Shown here: positions 34,351 to 43,142 of the stretch, in pieces | Position numbering within the stretch: the stretch's first letter is position 1 | How the letters are laid out: every line of letters begins with the position of its first letter | The notes under the pieces: model-generated | What the model was told of the DNA's origin: nothing | The model's input: only the letters and a program-made list of their open reading frames with translations | Database searches by the model: none | Position numbers and translations under genes: made by a program | DNA from: Cyanobacteria bacterium UBA3301 | GTDB lineage: Bacteria; Cyanobacteriota; Vampirovibrionia; Gastranaerophilales; Gastranaerophilaceae | Direction of reading: 5' to 3' | DNA: 64,000 nucleotides | Assembly (NCBI GenBank): GCA_002361485.1 | Contig: DESZ01000006.1 | Span: forward strand, 62,001-126,000

Positions 34351-37191
34351 ATGGCAGATAAAATAAAAATTTTGGGAGCGAAAGAACATAATCTGAAAAA
34401 CGTATCGTTAGAAATCCCCAAGGATGAACTTGTTGTATTTACCGGAGTTTCAGGTTCGGGGAAAAGTTCTTTGGCGTTTGATACGATTTTTGCGGAAGGT
34501 CAAAGACGTTATGTAGAAAGCTTATCAACTTATGCAAGACAATTTTTGGGGCAACTGGACAAGCCTAATGTTGAGTATATCGACGGATTATCTCCTGCAA
34601 TATCGATAGATCAAAAATCTACAAGTAACAATCCGCGTTCAACTGTTGGTACAATTACTGAAATTTATGACTTTTTGCGTCTTATGTATGCAAGAATTGG
34701 TACTCCTTACTGCCCAAAATGCGGAAGAAAAATAAAACCTCAAACTCTTGATGAAATTGTTAATAGGATTATGGCATTTGGTGAAGGTTCTAAAATTCAA
34801 ATTTTGGCACCCATAGTTCGCGGTAAAAAGGGAGAATATTCTTCAACCTTTAAAGAATTAATGCATGAAGGTTTTGTCAGAGTGAAGGTTGACGGTGAAA
34901 TTTATAACCTTGATGAAGATGAAATTGAATTAGAAAAAACAAAGCGCCACGATATATTTGTAGTTGTGGATAGAATTGTGGTCAAAGAAAGTGCGCAATC
35001 AAGAATTGCAGACAGCGTTCAAATAGCCTTAAAAAAAGCGGATGGCGTGGTAATTGTTGATGTTATCGGTCAAAGTGAGCACATATACAGTGAAAAACTT
35101 GCATGTCCCGATTGCGGATTAAGTTTTGAAGAATTAACTCCGCGAATTTTTTCATTCAATGCGCCTTATGGTGCTTGCGAACGTTGCGGAGGTTTAGGAG
35201 CTGATTTTATTGTTGATCCTGATTTGGTTGTGCCGGACAAAACAAAATCAATCAATGATAATGCAATATACGCATGGGACAGACCTGCAACAACCTATTA
35301 TAAAGACATGCTGTCATCTGTTTGCTCAGCATACGATATAGATATGGATGCCCCTTTTGAAAAACTTTCTAAAGAGCATCAGGATATAATTTTATACGGT
35401 TCAAAAGAAGCTATCCGAATGAAAATTAAAGATTTCGGCACAAGCCGTTATCAAACCAAAGTTATGCCTTTTGTAGGGGTTATTCCGTTTTTGGAGAAGC
35501 GCTACAATGACACAAACGGTGACTATTGGCGTGACGAAATCGAACCGTTTATGACAACAAAGCCTTGCAGTGCTTGTCATGGGGCAAGATTAAAAGAATT
35601 TCCGCTTGCAGTTAAAATTAAAGATAAAAATATATACGAATTTACCCAAATGTCTGTTGATGATGAATTTAAGTTTATTACAGATTTGTATTTAGACTTA
35701 AACGAATATCAATTAAAAATAGCAAAGCAAATTTTAGATGAAATTCGTGCACGATTAAAATTCCTGATAGATGTAGGCTTACATTATTTGAATTTATCAC
35801 GAATGGCAGGTACTTTATCAGGCGGAGAAGCGCAAAGAATTCGTTTAGCTTCTCAAATCGGAAGCGGGTTAAGCGGAGTATTATATGTTCTTGACGAGCC
35901 TTCAATAGGCTTACATCAGCGCGATAATGACATGCTGATAAAAACATTATTTAAATTGCGCAATCTAGGAAACACACTTATTGTTGTTGAACACGATGAA
36001 GATACGATAAGGAATGCCGATTATATTGTTGACATAGGACCAAAGGCGGGAGCTTCGGGCGGAAAAATTATTGCACAAGGTTCTGTTGAAGATATTATAG
36101 CTGCTAAAAATTCTATTACGGGTAAATATTTAAGCGGAGAAAAAGAAATTCCCGTTCCAAAGAAGTTAAGAGAAGGAAACGGAAACTTTTTACAAATAAA
36201 AGATGCATATTTGAATAATTTAAAACATATAGATGTTGATATTCCGCTCGGAAAAATCGTTGTATTAACAGGAGTTTCCGGTTCGGGAAAATCTTCTTTG
36301 ATGCAGGATATTTTATATCAGTTTGCGCTCCATAAATTAAGAAAAAACAAGCCAAAACCGCAAGGAGTAGGTGATATTCTGGGATTTGAAAATGTTGATA
36401 AAATCATAAATATTGACCAATCCCCGATAGGCAGAACGCCGCGTTCAAATCCTGCGACGTATACTGATGTATTTTCTCAAATAAGAGATGTTTATGCCAA
36501 AACAACAGAAGCGAAAGTTCGCGGATATAAACCGGGCAGATTCAGTTTCAACGTTAAGGGCGGAAGGTGCGAAGCCTGCAAAGGGGACGGTTTATTAAAA
36601 ATTGAAATGAATTTCTTGTCAGATGTCTATGTAAAATGCGATGTTTGTAAAGGTAAACGCTATAACAGAGAAACATTGGAAGTTAAATACAAAGGAAAAA
36701 CCATTTCAGATGTTTTGGATATGAGCGTAAAAGAAGCTTTAGAATTCTTTGAAAATATTCCGGGGATTAAAAGAAAACTTCAAACACTTAATGATGTCGG
36801 ATTAGACTATATGAAATTGGGGCAAAGTGCAACCACATTGTCAGGCGGAGAAGCCCAAAGAATAAAATTGGCCTCTGAACTCAACAAACGTTCTACCGGC
36901 AAAACTTTATACTTGCTTGATGAACCTTCTGTAGGATTACATTGGGCCGATTTGGATAAGTTGGCAAAAATCCTTCATGCTCTTGCAAATCAAGGTAATA
37001 CTATTTTAATGATTGAACACAATTTGGATTTAATAAAAATTGCCGATCATATAATAGATTTAGGGCCGGAAGGCGGTAGCGAAGGTGGAACTGTTGTAGC
37101 ACAAGGTTCTCCGGATGATATTATGAAATGTAAAAGTTCATATACGGGGCAATATTTGGCAAAATATTTAAAAAAATATAAGCATGATTGA
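34351..37191 (+). CDS. uvrA: Excinuclease ABC subunit A (UvrA)
   Basis: Damage-recognition ATPase of nucleotide excision repair, 946 aa from ATG 34351 (an in-frame ATG at 34300 is too early for the family). Two ABC modules are complete: Walker [10 protein letters not shown] appears twice (near 31-39 and about 652-660), LSGGEAQR appears twice, and each has a VLDEP or LLDEP Walker B. Zinc modules are CPDCGLSF...CERCGG and CEACKGDG...CDVCKG. No strong Shine-Dalgarno sequence precedes the ATG, which is unusual among its neighbours. uvrB and uvrC are not in the window. Confidence 0.97.
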   Translation: MADKIKILGAKEHNLKNVSLEIPKDELVVFTGVSGSGKSSLAFDTIFAEGQRRYVESLSTYARQFLGQLDKPNVEYIDGLSPAISIDQKSTSNNPRSTVGTITEIYDFLRLMYARIGTPYCPKCGRKIKPQTLDEIVNRIMAFGEGSKIQILAPIVRGKKGEYSSTFKELMHEGFVRVKVDGEIYNLDEDEIELEKTKRHDIFVVVDRIVVKESAQSRIADSVQIALKKADGVVIVDVIGQSEHIYSEKLACPDCGLSFEELTPRIFSFNAPYGACERCGGLGADFIVDPDLVVPDKTKSINDNAIYAWDRPATTYYKDMLSSVCSAYDIDMDAPFEKLSKEHQDIILYGSKEAIRMKIKDFGTSRYQTKVMPFVGVIPFLEKRYNDTNGDYWRDEIEPFMTTKPCSACHGARLKEFPLAVKIKDKNIYEFTQMSVDDEFKFITDLYLDLNEYQLKIAKQILDEIRARLKFLIDVGLHYLNLSRMAGTLSGGEAQRIRLASQIGSGLSGVLYVLDEPSIGLHQRDNDMLIKTLFKLRNLGNTLIVVEHDEDTIRNADYIVDIGPKAGASGGKIIAQGSVEDIIAAKNSITGKYLSGEKEIPVPKKLREGNGNFLQIKDAYLNNLKHIDVDIPLGKIVVLTGVSGSGKSSLMQDILYQFALHKLRKNKPKPQGVGDILGFENVDKIINIDQSPIGRTPRSNPATYTDVFSQIRDVYAKTTEAKVRGYKPGRFSFNVKGGRCEACKGDGLLKIEMNFLSDVYVKCDVCKGKRYNRETLEVKYKGKTISDVLDMSVKEALEFFENIPGIKRKLQTLNDVGLDYMKLGQSATTLSGGEAQRIKLASELNKRSTGKTLYLLDEPSVGLHWADLDKLAKILHALANQGNTILMIEHNLDLIKIADHIIDLGPEGGSEGGTVVAQGSPDDIMKCKSSYTGQYLAKYLKKYKHD

Positions 37192-37236
37192 TTTTTTTAA
37201 AAAATCTGTTAATATGTATTTATAAACTGGAATAAT

Positions 37237-37299
37237 ATGAAGCAAAAATTTTTATATTTATGTTTTATTATTATTATATTGATTGTATGTATTCAATAA
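37237..37299 (+). CDS. Possible 20-aa hydrophobic peptide
   Basis: ATG with GGAATAAT just before it, then 20 codons: three polar residues and a run of Leu/Ile/Cys/Phe (MKQKFLYLCF at the start). It lies alone between uvrA and the secreted 138-aa gene. The peptide resembles a single-helix membrane peptide, but AT-rich intergenic DNA gives such frames by chance. Confidence 0.2.
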   Translation: MKQKFLYLCFIIIILIVCIQ

Positions 37300-37357
37300 T
37301 ACTAAAGTCAAAAACAGTTTAAAACCGTAATATACTTTAGAAAAGGAGTAATATAAA

Positions 37358-37774
37358 ATGAAAAAATTATTAAGTGCAATTATCGGTTTAGTAGCAGTAT
37401 TTGCTCTAGCACAAAGCGTACAAGCAAAGACTATTCAAGTTTCTGCATTGGAAGATTTTAATACGGTAAATCCTCCTCAATTATTACACGTTCAAATGAA
37501 TGCAAACACAAGATTAGACTACGACTTGATGCTTTTCCAAGGTTATCAGGTTACAGGGAAAGTAGTTCCTCAAAACGGCGGATTTACATTTGTTCCTGTA
37601 AGTTATGTAAACTTTCAGGAAGAACAATTGCCTGTTAACAAAGAATATCCTGCATACTACAAAGGCGGCGCAGGTTTAATCAGACAAAACCAACCATTCT
37701 GGTTAATATTCCCTGAAAATGGACCTGATACATTCCAATACTATGTACCAAGCTCAAGCGATATTAACAGATAG
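37358..37774 (+). CDS. Small secreted protein, unknown function
   Basis: 138 aa with a signal peptide (residues 1-23, ending SVQAK), mature part of about 115 residues, beta-rich, no cysteine. It contains LLHVQMNANTRLDYDLMLFQGY, cut here to its two halves: LLHVQMNANTRL and YDLMLFQGYQVTGKV, then an aromatic tail (PFWLIFPENG). AAAAGGAG precedes the ATG, TATACT (37331-37336) is a plausible -10, and a terminator follows. It behaves like a well-expressed single gene for a periplasmic protein. No family recognised. Confidence 0.7.
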   Translation: MKKLLSAIIGLVAVFALAQSVQAKTIQVSALEDFNTVNPPQLLHVQMNANTRLDYDLMLFQGYQVTGKVVPQNGGFTFVPVSYVNFQEEQLPVNKEYPAYYKGGAGLIRQNQPFWLIFPENGPDTFQYYVPSSSDINR

Positions 37775-37795
37775 TAAAATATTTTAAACAAGTAT

Positions 37796-37842
37796 AAAAA
37801 CACCCTCCGATAAAATGATATTTTATTTTAGAGGGTGTTTTT
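37796..37842 (+). terminator. Terminator after the 138-aa secreted-protein gene
   Basis: AAAAACACCCTC pairs with GAGGGTGTTTTT; the 23-base loop contains a further AT-rich stem (TAAAAT/ATTTTA). It ends in a run of T. Confidence 0.85.
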
Positions 37843-37883
37843 AATGTGTGTGTATGCTATGATTTTTTCAAAAAGGATAGTAT

Positions 37884-38924
37884 ATGTTAAAATTTTTCAA
37901 AGATTCAATAATCGTAACGATATTAGGTATAGCCGGCGCATATTTTTGGGGCGAACATGTAAAACCCGGCGGCGGATTGGTTGCAATATTTATTGCAGCA
38001 ATACTAGCAGTATTAGAAATAAGTTTATCTTTTGATAACGCCGTTGTGAATGCAATGAAACTGGAAAATATGTCAAAAGTTTGGCAGCACAGATTTCTTA
38101 CCTGGGGTATTGCTATTGCGGTATTTGGAATGAGGTTTATATTCCCGATATTAGTCGTTTCAATTTTTGCACATTTGGATATGCTTACGGTTGCAAATAT
38201 AGCAATTTCTGACTCGACTAAATATGCACATTATTTAGAGGGAGCTCACGCGCCGATTGTTACATTCGGCGGATTATTTTTGATAATGCTGTTTTTAACA
38301 TATTTCTTTAATCACGAAAAGCAAGTCCATTGGATTGAATTTATAGAAGCTCCCGTTTCATATTTGGATCATATTCGGGGAATTGAGATAATTATATCAC
38401 TAATATTATTGGTAATTTTGCAGACAGTTATACCTGAAGAACAAAAAGTTTCCGTAATCATTGCAGGAATTTTCGGGATAATTACATTTTTAGCTATAGA
38501 CGGTTTAAGCGCGTTTTTGGAAAGACACGAGCAAATGCGTCTTGCAAAATGTGCAACGGATGCAGTCAAATGTACCGGTTTAATAAGTTTTATTTATTTG
38601 GAGCTTATTGATGCTTCATTTTCTTTAGACGGGGTATTGGGTGCTTTTGCTTTAAGTAATGATGTTATAATAATTGCTATCGGCTTGGGTATCGGCGCAA
38701 TGTTTGTAAGGTCGTTAACGTTGCTTATTGTTGAAACAAAAACACTTTCAAAATTCAGGTATTTAGAACACGGTGCGCATTGGGCGATAGGGGCTTTAGC
38801 GATAATAATGCTTATTACTACAGTTCATGAAATTCCGGAAGTTATTACGGGTTTAATAGGATTGTTCTTTATTGTTGCGGCTTTAATTTCCTCTGTTTTA
38901 TATAATAAACGTCATAAAAACTAA
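37884..38924 (+). CDS. DUF475 / TerC-like integral membrane protein
   Basis: 346 aa with about nine transmembrane helices. The first conserved block is LEISLSFDNAVVNA (with the acidic-Asn pair typical of TerC-like transporters), and the second is LIDASFSLDGVLGAFALS, an internal repeat of the same motif. The family is annotated DUF475; the related TerC group is implicated in metal efflux (manganese) linked to secreted enzymes. Metal transport is thus inference from the family. A hairpin-rich element lies directly downstream. Confidence 0.85.
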   Translation: MLKFFKDSIIVTILGIAGAYFWGEHVKPGGGLVAIFIAAILAVLEISLSFDNAVVNAMKLENMSKVWQHRFLTWGIAIAVFGMRFIFPILVVSIFAHLDMLTVANIAISDSTKYAHYLEGAHAPIVTFGGLFLIMLFLTYFFNHEKQVHWIEFIEAPVSYLDHIRGIEIIISLILLVILQTVIPEEQKVSVIIAGIFGIITFLAIDGLSAFLERHEQMRLAKCATDAVKCTGLISFIYLELIDASFSLDGVLGAFALSNDVIIIAIGLGIGAMFVRSLTLLIVETKTLSKFRYLEHGAHWAIGALAIIMLITTVHEIPEVITGLIGLFFIVAALISSVLYNKRHKN

Positions 38925-38944
38925 AAACCAAATATAAAAATAAA

Positions 38945-39487
38945 ATGCACAAATTATTCGTACGTTAAATTTATGCACGCTTTTCAAATTTATTGTTCAC
39001 TTTCCTTTTTGATTGCGATGCAAAAAGGAAAGTGAACCGAAAGGAAAAACACGCTTTTCACTGCGCTGCCAAAAGGCATCGCTCCGCGCAATAATATTGA
39101 ACAGAATTGCTCGTAAGTTTTGTCCTGTCGGACAAAATCTATAGCGAACCTAAAAAACGGTTCGCATGCAGCGCCGGATTTTACAAACGCGCGGCGTTGT
39201 TTTAGCCGCGCTGTAAGATTTTTGCCTATTTAGGCAAAAACACATCTTACCGCGCAAGCGGTCTTGTGCAATGCCTTATGGCATTGCTGTGAATTAGCGA
39301 GTTTTTCTTTTTTGGTTCGTTTTTTCTTACTTGGTTGCTCGCCATCGACAGCTCTTCGCATTTTGTTTATGTGGCTTTTGCCACAAACAAAATGGCTACG
39401 GCTTAGGCTCGCAATCCGCTTTTGCTTCAAGACAAAAAGAAAAAATGAACAATAAATTTAAGATAATATGTACAAATTATTCCTACG
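38945..39487. repeat. MITE-like hairpin-cluster element with flanking direct repeats
   Basis: The 626-base gap 38925-39550 is occupied by one structured element. Ends: a 20-bp direct repeat (ATGCACAAATTATTCGTACG at 38945-38964; two mismatches at 39468-39487). Inside them is an imperfect inverted repeat (38985-39011 against 39433-39460, sharing AAATTTATTGTTCA). Interior hairpins: 38995-39037 (16-bp stem), 39119-39138 (TTTTGTCC-TGTC-GGACAAAA), 39144-39165 (GCGAACC/GGTTCGC), 39189-39211 (GCGCGGC/GCCGCGC), 39213-39250 (nested, TTTTTGCCTA/TAGGCAAAAA inside GTAAGAT/ATCTTAC), 39251-39262, 39268-39287 and 39359-39394. GC is well above the surroundings. Short frames inside it are not genes. Nothing else is seen in the gap. 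Confidence 0.7.
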
Positions 39488-39550
39488 AATATTTGTGCTT
39501 TTTGCTATTATTATATTGACATAGGGTGTAAAAACCTATAAAATTTAATT

Positions 39551-40057
39551 ATGGCGATAGTTTATATAAGTTTAGGTTCAAATAAAGGTGACAGAATAGG
39601 ATATGTTCAGCAGGCCGCAAGTCTTTTGGGGGCTGATGATGGGATTTCTATTGTTCGTACTTCTGCATTTTATGAAACAGAACCTTGGAACATGAATACA
39701 AAAAACTGGTTTGTGAATGCTATTGTTGAAGTAAAAACAAAATATTCTCCGCAAGATTTGCTGAATCTTTGCCAAACAATAGAAAAAAAGCTGGGCAGAG
39801 AGCATAAAACAATAAATGATTACGAAGACAGAACAATTGATATAGATATATTATTTTATAATAACGACATAATAAACGAAGATAACCTTACAATTCCGCA
39901 CAAATATGTACATCTGCGCGCATTTAATCTTGTGCCTATGTTGGAATTGAATGCAGATTTTGTTCATCCTGTATTGCATAAAACCATAATTGAAATGCAT
40001 AATGATTTAGAGAATCCTGAAATGGTATTTTTATATGGCACAAGAGTCGATATCTAA
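39551..40057 (+). CDS. folK: 2-amino-4-hydroxy-6-hydroxymethyldihydropteridine pyrophosphokinase (HPPK)
   Basis: Transfers pyrophosphate from ATP to the pterin in folate synthesis. 168 aa, normal size. SLGSNKGDR (7-15) opens the domain; ETEPWNMNTKNWFVNA contains the pterin-binding Trp/Phe loop, and DYEDRTIDIDILFYN carries the two Asp residues that bind Mg2+ (DIDI). IPHKYVHLRAFNLVPM is the C-terminal signature. It overlaps the flavoprotein gene by 23 bases. No folP or folB is adjacent. Confidence 0.95.
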   Translation: MAIVYISLGSNKGDRIGYVQQAASLLGADDGISIVRTSAFYETEPWNMNTKNWFVNAIVEVKTKYSPQDLLNLCQTIEKKLGREHKTINDYEDRTIDIDILFYNNDIINEDNLTIPHKYVHLRAFNLVPMLELNADFVHPVLHKTIIEMHNDLENPEMVFLYGTRVDI

Positions 40058-41195
40058 ATCTGTCGCCATAATAGGAGGAGGCCCTGCAGGCTGCGCTTGC
40101 GCAAAGTTTTTACAAGATTTTGCAGATGTTTCAGTTTTTGATAAAAACAAATTTTTAAATACGATTTTGCCAACCGGCGGAGGACGTTGTAATTTGGCAT
40201 ATTGCGAATATGATTTTAAAGAGCTTGCCAAGAATTATCCAAGAGGCGAAAAATTTTTATATTCTGTTTTTTCGCAATTTGCAACTCAAGATACAATTGA
40301 TTTTTTTAAAGATATAGGTGTTGAAACTTATGTGCAAGACGATTCGCGAATTTTTCCAAATTCAAATTCTTCAAAGGAAGTTCGCGAAAAATTACTAAAA
40401 TCTTTAAATTGTAATTTTGTCAATGAAGAAGTTTTTGAAATCGAAAAAAAGGATAATTGCTTTAAAATAGTTACCAATAAAAGCTCTTATGCTTTTGATT
40501 ATGTTGTAATATCAATAGGCGGACATTCAAATTTCAATTTGTTAAAGGATTTGGGAGTAAATATTATCCCGCCTACCCAATCACTTGTTGGTTTGAAAAC
40601 GAAGGAAGATTTATCATCGTTGGCGGGGGTTAGTTTAAAAGATGTTATGCTGACAGTTGATGATAAAAAATATAAAGGCGATTTGTTATTCACTCATAAA
40701 GGAGTTTCAGGACCTGTTATTTATAAGATTTCTTCAATTTATGCAAGAAAAAATTTTCCATATAATATAAAAGTTAAGTTCGTTGAAGATTTTAATTTCC
40801 AAGAACTGTTAAATAAAAATCCTCATAAAGAAATAAAAAATTTAATCGCAAAAATGATACCTCGTTCGTTGAGCGAGTTTTTATTAAATGAAGCAGGCGT
40901 TGCGCCAGACGCGCCTTGTCATAAAATAAATTCTTTACTGCGCAATAAAATATATTCGGCGCTAACCGATTTTGAAATTATTACAACAGGAAAAGTTCCT
41001 GATTCGGAAGTTGTTACTTGCGGAGGGGTTGATTTAAAAGAAGTTAACTCTAAAACAATGGAGCATAAGACAATAAGCGGATTGTATTTTTGCGGAGAGG
41101 TTTTAGATATTGACGGCTTTTGCGGCGGATTTAATTTACAAAACTGCTGGTCCGGTGCTTATGTTGCCTCGCAGAGCATAATTCAAACAAAATAA
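40035..41195 (+). CDS. NAD(P)/FAD-dependent oxidoreductase, HI0933/BaiN family
   Basis: 386 aa flavoprotein. The FAD-binding GxGxxG motif is IIGGGPAGCACAK (13-25), followed by the family-specific PTGGGRCNLA near 52-61; GVSGPVIYKIS and VTCGGVDLKEV are also typical, and GLYFCGEVLDIDG...GGFNLQ closes the FAD site. Members occur widely and one branch reduces bile-acid intermediates, but the physiological substrate of most is unknown. The ATG lies inside folK in another frame, so the two are probably coupled. Confidence 0.88.
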   Translation: MAQESISKSVAIIGGGPAGCACAKFLQDFADVSVFDKNKFLNTILPTGGGRCNLAYCEYDFKELAKNYPRGEKFLYSVFSQFATQDTIDFFKDIGVETYVQDDSRIFPNSNSSKEVREKLLKSLNCNFVNEEVFEIEKKDNCFKIVTNKSSYAFDYVVISIGGHSNFNLLKDLGVNIIPPTQSLVGLKTKEDLSSLAGVSLKDVMLTVDDKKYKGDLLFTHKGVSGPVIYKISSIYARKNFPYNIKVKFVEDFNFQELLNKNPHKEIKNLIAKMIPRSLSEFLLNEAGVAPDAPCHKINSLLRNKIYSALTDFEIITTGKVPDSEVVTCGGVDLKEVNSKTMEHKTISGLYFCGEVLDIDGFCGGFNLQNCWSGAYVASQSIIQTK

Positions 41196-41198
41196 AAA

Positions 41199-41218
41199 GC
41201 CCTGATTATAATCAAGGC
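41199..41218 (-). terminator. Terminator after the GH57 gene
   Basis: GCCTTGATT pairs with AATCAGGGC (one mismatch) around ATA; the minus-strand tail is TTTTTATTTTG. It lies about 40 bases after the stop at 41256. Confidence 0.6.
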
Positions 41219-41255
41219 ATGTAATATAAAATGAATTGTAAAAAAGTCTTTTATA

Positions 41256-42983
41256 CTAATCCGTATATAACGGAGCTAATTTCTTTGATTGTTGAGGTAT
41301 GACACCGTCTTCAATTGATAAATAAACTCTGTAATCAATATCCGAGAAACAATTATCAATGCTTTCAATTTCTTTTAATTTAGAATCATCAATATTTCCT
41401 GATTCAATCATATCCGCAATAAATTCAAATCTGTCAACGTGTTCTCTGAATCTGTCTGTAGCATAATCTTTTGCCTGCCATGTCGTAATCAAGAAAGGCC
41501 AATCCGAACTTTGCAATAACAGGTTTTCTCTTGCTAATTGGTTCAATGCTCTGTGTAATAACTTATCTTCAGGAATTGTTTCATATCTATCAACAATTCT
41601 TGTAATGCGTTTTTCGCAAGAGTGAATAATAGGCCACATCCATTCAGTTAAATGGTTGTTCCATACGTAGAAATGACCGCCTTGTCCCCAAGAAGATTCA
41701 GGGATTTGAATAGCCTCAACAGGAGGATGTTCTTTTAAGTATTCGCCTGCTGTCATACGTTCAATCTGAGGTAAGTAGTTATTAAGTTTTCTTATAACTT
41801 GCTTAATAAACTCAATACCTTCAAACCACCAGTGACCGTATAATTCCGTATCAAATGATACCATAATCAAACCTTCTTTACCGTTGTGTGATTGTTTGTA
41901 ATCGTTTAACAAGTGATAAAGCATTGTTGTATAGTGGTCTGAATTTAAATTTACCTGATTTAGTGCTAAAACAGGATCATATAACATCTTATCGCCCAAA
42001 TCGGTTGTAGGTGAAGTTATTCTCCAATAGTTCATACCGGACTTGTCGTCTTTTTTGTGGAATTCTCTGTAACATCCGTCGCCCGGGTAGCCGTCAGCAG
42101 CAGACCAAACCTGGTATCCTGCTCTGTCGTTTCTTCCCATAACTGCAACTTGCGCATCAGGTAACCAATATGCAGAATATGTATCATATCCTGTCGGTTC
42201 TCTGTCAGGCAACGGAATATACTCGATATTTCCGTAAACACCGACAACACGTCTGCATCCGATTGAATTTCCGCCTTCTATAACGTGAGATTCCGTAAAG
42301 AAATATTCGATATCGTTATTTTGCAACGTAACTTCAATAGCAGGTCGCCAATGTTTTTGACCGTCTTTACCGATGTATTCATAACCTTGACGGTATGCAC
42401 ACTCAGGTAACCAAGCACCCTTTGCTTTCTTTCCGAATAATCTTTTTGTTGTATCAGAACCTACTTTGAATTGAGCATTCAAATTATTATCGGTTGCCAA
42501 TAATGGCGAAAACCCGTGTGTAGCACCTGAAGTTGTGATTTCTATACATCCTAAATCCTGTAAGTTTTTGAAAGCTGATATTAAATCTTTATTGTATTTA
42601 TTTACAAATGAGTTTTTAATATTTGAATACCAATCAAAATAGTATTTTGCGAGGTATTTCAAATGTTGAGAATAAGGAACTTTTTCATCAGGATATCTTT
42701 CCAAATCTTTTGAAACACTTTTGATTTTTTCGTCCAAATACTCAACAAATCCGTTTTGTAAATGTTCATCATTAAGTTGTTCAGCTAAAATTGGAGTAAT
42801 TCCGACCGTTAATTTTGCCTTTATGCCTTCATCGTAATAAAGTTCTGAAATAGCGTTAACCAAAGGAACGTAGGTTTCTGCCATACATTCGTAAAGGTTT
42901 TCTTCCCCGAAAGGCCACATACCTGCTTTACGATAAAAAGGTAAATGTGAGTGTAACATAAAAACAAATTGACCTGTTGCCAT
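41256..42983 (-). CDS. GH57 family 1,4-alpha-glucan branching enzyme-like protein
   Basis: 575 aa. It starts MATGQFVFMLHSHLPFYRKAG, split as GQFVFMLHSHLPFYR: the HSHLP block is region 1 of GH57. GATHGFSPLL is region 2, WLPECAY (about 191-197) carries the nucleophile Glu, and VSFDTELYGHWWFEG carries the acid/base Asp. SSWGQGGHFYVW follows. Length and motifs fit branching enzymes that create alpha-1,6 links in glycogen rather than amylopullulanases. It is encoded alone, with AGGC before the start and its own terminator. With the GH13 gene at the window edge it points to glycogen storage. Confidence 0.9.
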   Translation of the reverse strand: MATGQFVFMLHSHLPFYRKAGMWPFGEENLYECMAETYVPLVNAISELYYDEGIKAKLTVGITPILAEQLNDEHLQNGFVEYLDEKIKSVSKDLERYPDEKVPYSQHLKYLAKYYFDWYSNIKNSFVNKYNKDLISAFKNLQDLGCIEITTSGATHGFSPLLATDNNLNAQFKVGSDTTKRLFGKKAKGAWLPECAYRQGYEYIGKDGQKHWRPAIEVTLQNNDIEYFFTESHVIEGGNSIGCRRVVGVYGNIEYIPLPDREPTGYDTYSAYWLPDAQVAVMGRNDRAGYQVWSAADGYPGDGCYREFHKKDDKSGMNYWRITSPTTDLGDKMLYDPVLALNQVNLNSDHYTTMLYHLLNDYKQSHNGKEGLIMVSFDTELYGHWWFEGIEFIKQVIRKLNNYLPQIERMTAGEYLKEHPPVEAIQIPESSWGQGGHFYVWNNHLTEWMWPIIHSCEKRITRIVDRYETIPEDKLLHRALNQLARENLLLQSSDWPFLITTWQAKDYATDRFREHVDRFEFIADMIESGNIDDSKLKEIESIDNCFSDIDYRVYLSIEDGVIPQQSKKLAPLYTD

Positions 42984-43142
42984 TTAAATTGCCTCCAATC
43001 TTCAAAATTATATTTATTAATATAATTCATTTATGTACAATATATATATACCACAAATGATTAAAAAATATAATACTATTTAACTAGTCCTGTTGAATAA
43101 TGTTACAAATTGAAATATTTTATAATATTTTAAAATTTTTGC

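Noticed and set aside
39230..39519. Several frames of 62-66 codons on both strands
   Set aside because: They lie inside the hairpin-cluster element, have no ribosome sites and overlap each other; translations are shadows of inverted repeats.
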